Of a stretch of DNA of 9,360 bases, positions 6,017 to 9,360 are shown piece by piece. A program made the translations under genes and the position numbers. The DNA comes from JBDNBY01 sp039767595 (lineage in GTDB: Bacteria; Pseudomonadota; Alphaproteobacteria; Rhodobacterales; Rhodobacteraceae): positions 1 through 9,360 of the forward strand of contig JBDNBY010000158.1 in assembly GCA_039767595.1 (NCBI GenBank), given 5' to 3'. Below the pieces are notes generated by a model, which did no database searches, had not been told where the DNA came from, and saw nothing but the letters and a program-made list of their open reading frames with translations. Positions within the stretch are counted from its first letter, which is position 1; the number at the start of each line of letters is the position of its first letter.

Positions 6017-6439
6017 ATGCAAGTAGAAACGTTTCACACGCAACTAATGCTTTGTGACGCTGGCGCACCGCTCATATTCACAAGCGGTGCCGCATCGACG
6101 AACAAAGGGTATTTCATCACAGCGCTGCGCCTTGAACGGCGGCATATTATGAACTGCGCGGGCGACACCCGACACCAAGACGTCGCGGCCATTGAAATAT
6201 TTGATGGGTATGGCGGTGTTCATATGCCCACTGGCAAATTCATTCAAATTTGGCAACGCGGCCTAGACACCTTGTCTGTGCCGATGGAGGCGCAGGTCAC
6301 TGTTTTATTTGAACCAAAGAACACTGGCCTGCGGTCATGGAGCGTGCACAAGATTGAGACGCACCGCGATGTCACGCAGATTGAACTTGTGCCGCAGACC
6401 CCGCAATGTATTTTATCTGGGGCGGACAAACGCGCGTGA
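6017..6439 (+). CDS. DUF6428-like protein, partner of the divergent ArsR-type gene
   Basis: This is a 140-residue soluble protein with no signal peptide or membrane segment. I recognise it, with moderate confidence, as DUF6428-like from GYFITALRL (31-39), NCAG (46-49), IFDGYGGVHMPTGKF (61-75) and VLFEPKNTGLRSWSV (96-110). That family is small, found in Rhodobacterales and often encoded beside an ArsR-type regulator. No biochemical function is known to me. The divergent arrangement with the repressor suggests a role in whatever stress the repressor senses. The ATG at 6017 has only a weak ribosome-binding site (GGAAATGAAAG), and in-frame Met11 is a possible alternative start. A 322-bp leader separates it from rplS. 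Confidence 0.75.
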   Translation: MQVETFHTQLMLCDAGAPLIFTSGAASTNKGYFITALRLERRHIMNCAGDTRHQDVAAIEIFDGYGGVHMPTGKFIQIWQRGLDTLSVPMEAQVTVLFEPKNTGLRSWSVHKIETHRDVTQIELVPQTPQCILSGADKRA

Positions 6440-6493
6440 ATGAGGGGATGGCACCCTTAGGGCGTTACGCCGTGTGAAATCAAGCATCAGCCG

Positions 6494-6521
6494 TTGACGA
6501 ATCACTTATTCTAGCGCTAAT
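6494..6521 (+). promoter_or_regulatory. Candidate promoter for rplS-rpmE
   Basis: TTGACG (6494-6499) resembles a sigma-70 -35 box. GCTAAT (6516-6521), 16 bp further on, is a weak -10 box (4 of 6). A GANTC site (GAATC, 6499-6503), the CcrM methylation target in many alphaproteobacteria, abuts the -35 box. A promoter is needed somewhere here because the preceding transcription units do not lead into rplS. This implies a 5' leader of about 230 nt. Confidence 0.35.
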
Positions 6522-6726
6522 GGCAGGTTCTATTTCGCGTTTGCGTCTTGGGTGATCTGTGTATGGGTGAGGCTTCTTCTTCTGATACCGCACGATCGAC
6601 TTGAAAAGACGCCGCGCATCACCGCCGTAAGGCATGCAGAAACGACGACCTGACCTCTGGCGGGCTTATTGTGACACACGATAGGGACCCGAACGAAGAC
6701 CAAGAGCTCTGAGGCGACACATACCT

Positions 6727-6743
6727 TTGTGGAACAACCACAA
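6727..6743 (+). promoter_or_regulatory. Small hairpin directly upstream of the rplS ribosome-binding site
   Basis: TTGTGG and CCACAA form a perfect 6-bp stem around an AACAA loop. It ends seven bases before the GGAG (6751-6754) of rplS. This position could allow control of translation initiation or mRNA stability. The stem is short and has only two G-C pairs in its outer part, so a regulatory role is only a possibility. Confidence 0.35.
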
Positions 6744-6761
6744 GCAATTAGGAGAACAGCG

Positions 6762-7154
6762 ATGAATTTGATCGCACAGCTCGAGGCGGAACAAGTTGCC
6801 GCTCTTGGGAAGACTATCCCAGATTTCAAAGCCGGAGACACATTGCGTGTTGGCTATAAAGTGACCGAAGGGTCGCGCACCCGTGTTCAGAATTACGAAG
6901 GTGTTTGCATCTCACGTAAAAACGGCCACGGTATCGCGGGTTCATTCACAGTTCGTAAAATTTCGTTCGGTGAAGGCGTTGAGCGCGTATTCCCTTTGTA
7001 CTCAACAAACATCGCCAGCATCGAAGTTGTACGCCGCGGCCGCGTGCGTCGTTCGAAGCTATATTACCTCCGGGCACGTCGCGGTAAATCTGCACGTATC
7101 GCCGAGGTCACAAACTATAAGCCCCGCTCGTCGGGCGATGACGCGAACGCGTAA
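6762..7154 (+). CDS. rplS: 50S ribosomal protein L19
   Basis: L19 lies at the 30S-50S interface and takes part in intersubunit bridges. The 130-residue product starts MNLIAQLEAEQVAAL (1-15) and carries PDFKAGDTLRVGYKVTEG (20-37), the L19 signature FTVRKISFGEGVERVFPLYS (62-81) and a basic RRGRVRRSKLYYLRARRGK (91-109). ATG 6762 follows AGGAG closely. An upstream GTG at 6729 would add 11 residues that overlap the leader hairpin and are foreign to the family. The base context AATTAGGAGAA is identical to that before rpsP. Codon use is CGT-rich like the other ribosomal genes. It is followed by rpmE after 12 bp. Confidence 0.98.
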   Translation: MNLIAQLEAEQVAALGKTIPDFKAGDTLRVGYKVTEGSRTRVQNYEGVCISRKNGHGIAGSFTVRKISFGEGVERVFPLYSTNIASIEVVRRGRVRRSKLYYLRARRGKSARIAEVTNYKPRSSGDDANA

Positions 7155-7166
7155 GGAGACCGATCG

Positions 7167-7388
7167 ATGCGTAAAGATATTCACCCAGATTACCACTTCA
7201 TCGACGTCAAAATGACAGACGGTTCTATCCTTAAGATGCGCTCAACATGGGGCAAAGAGGGCGACACGATTTCGCTTGATATTGACCCAACTGTGCACCC
7301 AGCATGGACAGGCGCCGGCGGCCGTCTTCTTGATACCGGCGGACGTGTGTCTAAGTTTAAAAACAAATACGATGGATTTGGCTTCTAA
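7167..7388 (+). CDS. rpmE: 50S ribosomal protein L31, cysteine-free form
   Basis: L31 bridges the 50S central protuberance and the 30S head. The 73-residue protein has RKDIHPDYHFIDVKMTDGS (2-20), RSTWGKEGDTISLDIDPT (25-42), HPAWTG (44-49) and a C-terminal GGRVSKFKNKY (58-68). It contains no cysteine, so it lacks the zinc-binding set of the C+ form. This is usual for alphaproteobacterial L31 and means it does not store zinc. AAGGAG at the end of rplS serves as ribosome-binding site. A strong terminator follows 20 bp after the stop, closing the rplS-rpmE unit. Confidence 0.97.
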   Translation: MRKDIHPDYHFIDVKMTDGSILKMRSTWGKEGDTISLDIDPTVHPAWTGAGGRLLDTGGRVSKFKNKYDGFGF

Positions 7389-7408
7389 TCAGCCCCTTCG
7401 ATCAGATC

Positions 7409-7442
7409 AAAAACGGCCTCGATTTTCGGGGCCGTTTTTTTT
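7409..7442 (+). terminator. Intrinsic terminator after rpmE
   Basis: CGGCCTCGA (7414-7422) pairs with TCGGGGCCG (7426-7434) around a TTT loop, giving a 9-bp stem with one T-G wobble. Five A residues precede the stem and an eight-T run follows (7435-7442), so the stem can be extended by A-T pairs. This is a textbook rho-independent terminator for the rplS-rpmE unit. The A and T tracts would also allow some termination from the opposite strand. Confidence 0.92.
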
Positions 7443-7640
7443 GTGGCGTCTTGCAAACGGACCGCGGACCTATGTCGTGCGCGTGGCCCACGAAGTGGTA
7501 GAGATATATTCGTGTTGGCAAAGAGCGCAGAACACCCCATTTTGGAAGCGGATGCTGCGTCAAGGCAATCTGAAGGCACTCCAGCGTCCCTGCGTGGCCA
7601 CGAAAAGCTCCAATACAACTGGTTCAAAATTAAAGCTGTC

Positions 7641-7655
7641 TTACCAATTCCTTAA
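7641..7655 (+). promoter_or_regulatory. CtrA-like binding site, TTAC-N7-TTAA
   Basis: TTAC-CAATTCC-TTAA, followed by C, matches the alphaproteobacterial CtrA consensus TTAA-N7-TTAA(C) in 7 of 8 core bases with the correct spacing. It lies about 185 bp before the mipZ start. Such sites arise by chance in AT-rich DNA, so this is a candidate only. Confidence 0.35.
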
Positions 7656-7658
7656 CTA

Positions 7659-7678
7659 TTTCATGATAGATCATTAAA
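7659..7678. promoter_or_regulatory. 20-bp inverted repeat, operator-like
   Basis: TTTCATGATAGATCATTAAA has arms ATGAT/ATCAT around AG, extended by TTT/AAA with one mismatched pair on each arm position 4. Eight of nine flanking pairs are symmetrical. Such a dyad in an intergenic region suits a dimeric regulator. It starts four bases after the CtrA-like site. Confidence 0.4.
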
Positions 7679-7687
7679 ATGCTAAGC

Positions 7688-7729
7688 TATCGACATAGGT
7701 GTATCGGCATCAAGCTATCTGCAAAGGCG
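7688..7729 (+). repeat. Three 14-bp-spaced imperfect direct repeats (TATC-K-R-CAW)
   Basis: TATCGACAT (7688), TATCGGCAT (7702) and TATCTGCAA (7716) begin exactly 14 bp apart, giving three imperfect 14-bp units. Units 1 and 3 agree at 10 of 14 positions. A longer AAGCTATC repeat overlaps the first and third units (7684-7691 and 7712-7719). The regular spacing resembles iterons or an array of regulator sites. They lie 110-151 bp before mipZ. Confidence 0.4.
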
Positions 7730-7787
7730 TAAGCCAAACTGGATAAAGGTTGTGTATAACATCCTTTTCCCCATTTGCGCCTTTAAT

Positions 7788-7817
7788 TTGCCAAAGTATA
7801 CGACTAGTGAAAATAAT
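7788..7817 (+). promoter_or_regulatory. Candidate sigma-70 promoter for mipZ
   Basis: TTGCCA (7788-7793) and AATAAT (7812-7817) each match the sigma-70 consensus at 5 of 6 positions with an 18-bp spacer. The predicted start is near 7824, which leaves about 15 nt before the mipZ ATG. It lies downstream of the repeat cluster, so those sites would be in an upstream activator or repressor position. Confidence 0.45.
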
Positions 7818-7838
7818 GGGTAAAATTGGGCACGTTTC

Positions 7839-8648
7839 ATGGCACATATTATTGTTGTAGGAAATGAAAAAGGCGGGGCGGGTAAATCGACCGTCACAAT
7901 GCACATCGCGACAGCGTTGGTGCGGATGGGTAAAGTGGTCGGCGGTCTGGATCTAGATATGCGCCAGCGCACCTTTGCCCGCTATATTGAGAATCGGATC
8001 AACTTCGCCAATGCCGAAGAGATGACCTTGCCTATGGTGCGCTACACCCCGCTACCAGAGGTGAATGAGGCGGATCTGCAACCTGGTGAGAATATCTATG
8101 ATCATCGCCTGTCCTTGGCCGTGGCCGAGCTGGACCGCGATTGCGACTTTATCATCATTGACTGCCCTGGCTCGCACACGCGGCTAAGCCAAGTGGCCCA
8201 CTCTCTGGCCGACACACTGGTCACCCCGATGAATGACAGTTTTGTTGATTTTGACCTCTTGGGCAAAGTGGACGCCTCTGGCGAAAAAGTTTTAGGCCCC
8301 TCCATTTACTCGGAAATGGTGTGGTCATCGCGCCAACTGCGTGCCCAAGCCGGACTGCCGCCGATCGATTGGATCGTCGTGCGCAATCGGATGGGGGCGC
8401 AGCAAATGGTCAACAAGCGCAAAGTCTCTGGCGCGATTGATATTTTGTCCAAGCGTATCGGTTTTCGTGTGGCCCCTGGTTTTAATGAACGGGTGATTTT
8501 TCGCGAACTCTTTCCACGTGGATTGACCTTGCTTGACCTGCGCGATGTTGGAGTGCGGCAATTGAACATATCGAATATCTCGGCGCGCCAAGAGCTGAGG
8601 GATTTGGTCAAAGAACTGAAACTTCCAAATGTTGAGATCAATTTTTAG
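7839..8648 (+). CDS. mipZ: Division-plane positioning ATPase MipZ (ParA/MinD family)
   Basis: MipZ is a ParA-like P-loop ATPase. In Caulobacter it binds the ParB-parS complex at the poles, forms a gradient and blocks FtsZ ring assembly away from midcell. The 269-residue product shows the deviant Walker A KGGAGKST (11-18, with signature Lys11 and catalytic Lys16), LDLDMRQRTFARYIENR (37-53), Walker B IIIDCPG (105-111), TPMNDSFVDFDLLG (129-142) and FRELFPRGLTLLDL near the C-terminus. The MNDSFVDFD and RQRT...ENR blocks distinguish MipZ from chromosome-partitioning ParA. The start has only a weak ribosome-binding site (GGG). Gene context is a single transcription unit with the secreted protein gene that overlaps its end, and no parB is in view. 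Confidence 0.95.
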   Translation: MAHIIVVGNEKGGAGKSTVTMHIATALVRMGKVVGGLDLDMRQRTFARYIENRINFANAEEMTLPMVRYTPLPEVNEADLQPGENIYDHRLSLAVAELDRDCDFIIIDCPGSHTRLSQVAHSLADTLVTPMNDSFVDFDLLGKVDASGEKVLGPSIYSEMVWSSRQLRAQAGLPPIDWIVVRNRMGAQQMVNKRKVSGAIDILSKRIGFRVAPGFNERVIFRELFPRGLTLLDLRDVGVRQLNISNISARQELRDLVKELKLPNVEINF

Positions 8649-9360
8649 ACACGCCTCATATCTGATGCTCTGGGCGGCGCTCAGTTGGCCAAGTGTGACT
8701 TGGTCTGCGCCGCTGCAAGGGTTGAGCAACCCGTCTTTGGCCCTCGGAGTTGCGCGGGTTGAGGATTGGTCCACTCAAAACGCATTTATCAACGTCATGC
8801 ACACCGCGCGCCCTTGGGTCGCGACAGGCGGCGATTGGGATATGGCGCGTCTGACGCAAGAGCGATACCTTAATGATTATGGCTATCCCGTGGGCCTGCC
8901 GCCCGAAGTGGAACAGCTGACCACCTATATCTTGACCGAGCAAAACGCTAACGCGCGCTATTTGGCAGGGCAGTATATTTTGCGCTATCGCGGCACCGCC
9001 ACAATCGAAGTGGGCGGCACAGCCCGCAATATCCAACATAATGAGGCGACCAAAGAAATCCGATTTGACTATGCGCCGGGCCCAGATAGTGCCGTGAGCA
9101 TCGCCATCCACCACATCGCCCCGCATGATCCCCTGCGCCATCTCGCCGTATTTCATGCGCGTCATCAACCTCTCTATGATCTAGGGATGACGCTCAATCC
9201 AGCGTGGGTCAATGTTGTCAAAGACTGGCGGATGATCCGCTTTATGACATGGATGAAAACCAACGGCTCCACGCTTGAGACATGGGCTGATCGTCCACAG
9301 GTTGGCGACATCAGCTATGCGTGGCGCGGCGTGCCGCTTGAAGTGATGATCGATTTGGCC
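8629..9360 (+). CDS. Secreted protein, N-terminal part; glycoside-hydrolase-like (TIM-barrel) candidate, runs off the window
   Basis: The reading frame is open from ATG 8629 to the window end (244 codons, no stop). The N-terminus looks like a signal peptide: Arg3 and Arg7, a hydrophobic stretch at about 11-23 (YLMLWAALSWPSV) and likely cleavage near TWS-AP (26/27). A beta-rich segment follows (LAGQYILRYRGTATIEV and on). Then comes WRMIRFMTWMKTNGSTLETW (200-219) with ADRP and YAWRGVPLEVMIDLA (230-244). I recall this last block from large secreted, often calcium-binding, glycosidase-like proteins of marine alphaproteobacteria. Fold and activity are inference, and catalytic residues would lie beyond the window. 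The start overlaps mipZ by 20 nt without a clear ribosome-binding site. A start at 8665 (Met13) would shorten the signal peptide badly. Confidence 0.75.
   Translation, partial: MLRSIFRHASYLMLWAALSWPSVTWSAPLQGLSNPSLALGVARVEDWSTQNAFINVMHTARPWVATGGDWDMARLTQERYLNDYGYPVGLPPEVEQLTTYILTEQNANARYLAGQYILRYRGTATIEVGGTARNIQHNEATKEIRFDYAPGPDSAVSIAIHHIAPHDPLRHLAVFHARHQPLYDLGMTLNPAWVNVVKDWRMIRFMTWMKTNGSTLETWADRPQVGDISYAWRGVPLEVMIDLA

Larger units (their letters stand above)
6440..6761 (+). other. Non-coding leader between the DUF6428-like gene and rplS
   Basis: No convincing gene is present in these 322 bp. The open frames inside are very short (for example 11 codons from 6520 and 16 codons from 6634) and lack ribosome-binding sites. 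Because trmD no longer leads directly into rplS, this stretch should hold the rplS-rpmE promoter. It contains the promoter candidate at 6494-6521 and the hairpin at 6727-6743. I see no intrinsic terminator after the DUF6428-like gene: the GGCG-TTA-CGCC hairpin at 6461-6471 lacks a T-run. Confidence 0.6.
7443..7838. other. Non-coding region upstream of mipZ, rich in repeats and dyads
   Basis: Nothing here resembles a known protein, tRNA or mobile element. The 5' half (7443-7640) has ordinary base composition and holds two near-identical palindromes (CGTGGCCCACG at 7482-7492 and CGTGGCCACG at 7593-7602). The 3' half is AT-rich and holds a CtrA-like site, a 20-bp dyad, three 14-bp-spaced repeats and a promoter candidate. 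Open frames crossing the 5' half begin in the terminator T-run or in rpmE and have no ribosome-binding site. Confidence 0.55.

Noticed and set aside
6461..6471. GGCG-TTA-CGCC hairpin after the DUF6428-like gene as a terminator
   Set aside because: The stem is only 4 bp with a 3-nt loop and no T-run follows.
6530..6841. 103-codon antisense frame over the rplS leader and start
   Set aside because: A third of it is antisense to rplS, no ribosome-binding site is evident and the translation is featureless.
7443..7655. 70-codon + strand frame between rpmE and mipZ
   Set aside because: It begins with a GTG in the T-run of a strong terminator, has no ribosome-binding site and resembles no known protein. 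A decayed gene cannot be excluded, but nothing supports it.
7443..7838. Possible tRNA, CRISPR or insertion sequence in the largest gap
   Set aside because: No cloverleaf with a GGTTCRA T-loop and acceptor pairing, no regular spacer-repeat pattern of CRISPR size, and no transposase fragment with terminal inverted repeats was seen.
8656..9168. 170-codon antisense frame opposite the secreted protein gene
   Set aside because: The + strand frame has a signal peptide and a recognisable C-terminal block, and runs unbroken to the window end. The antisense frame has none of these.

Overview
The window looks like chromosomal DNA of an alphaproteobacterium, most likely Rhodobacterales (roseobacter type). 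The evidence is a MipZ division-site ATPase, an alphaproteobacterial cysteine-free L31, an S16 with an Ala/Glu-rich tail, a DUF6428-like protein beside an ArsR repressor, and an ffh-chorismate mutase-rpsP-rimM-trmD gene order. Lineage is inferred from family recognition by eye, not from a search.

Region 1 (1-5615, all + strand) is one tightly packed translation and housekeeping operon. It holds the 3' part of ffh, three tandem paralogous GNAT acetyltransferases, an AroQ-type chorismate mutase, rpsP (S16), a BluB-like nitroreductase-fold protein, a 45-codon single-pass membrane protein, rimM and trmD. Most junctions overlap or are separated by only a few bases (ATGA, ATGCATAA, TAATG and ATGAGTAA overlaps), which suggests translational coupling. 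The classical rpsP-rimM-trmD-rplS order is interrupted twice: by bluB plus the small membrane gene, and downstream of trmD by Region 2.

Region 2 (5616-6439) is a divergent pair: an ArsR-family repressor on the - strand, ending 6 bp from trmD, and a DUF6428-like gene on the + strand. The 68-bp gap between them carries a dyad operator candidate. The repressor has a C-terminal Cys-Cys-x-Cys cluster, so thiol-reactive metalloid or redox sensing is plausible.

Region 3 (6440-7442) holds rplS and rpmE behind a 322-bp non-coding leader with a weak promoter candidate and a small hairpin just before the rplS ribosome-binding site. A strong intrinsic terminator follows rpmE.

Region 4 (7389-9360) is a 450-bp non-coding stretch, AT-rich towards its 3' end, then mipZ, then the 5' part of a secreted protein gene that overlaps mipZ by 20 nt. 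The stretch before mipZ is dense in candidate regulatory signals: a CtrA-like site, a 20-bp dyad, three 14-bp-spaced repeats and a promoter.

The strongest leads are the small membrane protein at 4171-4308, the tandem GNAT array, the Cys-rich ArsR/DUF6428 insertion, the regulatory cluster before mipZ, and the overlapping secreted protein gene.
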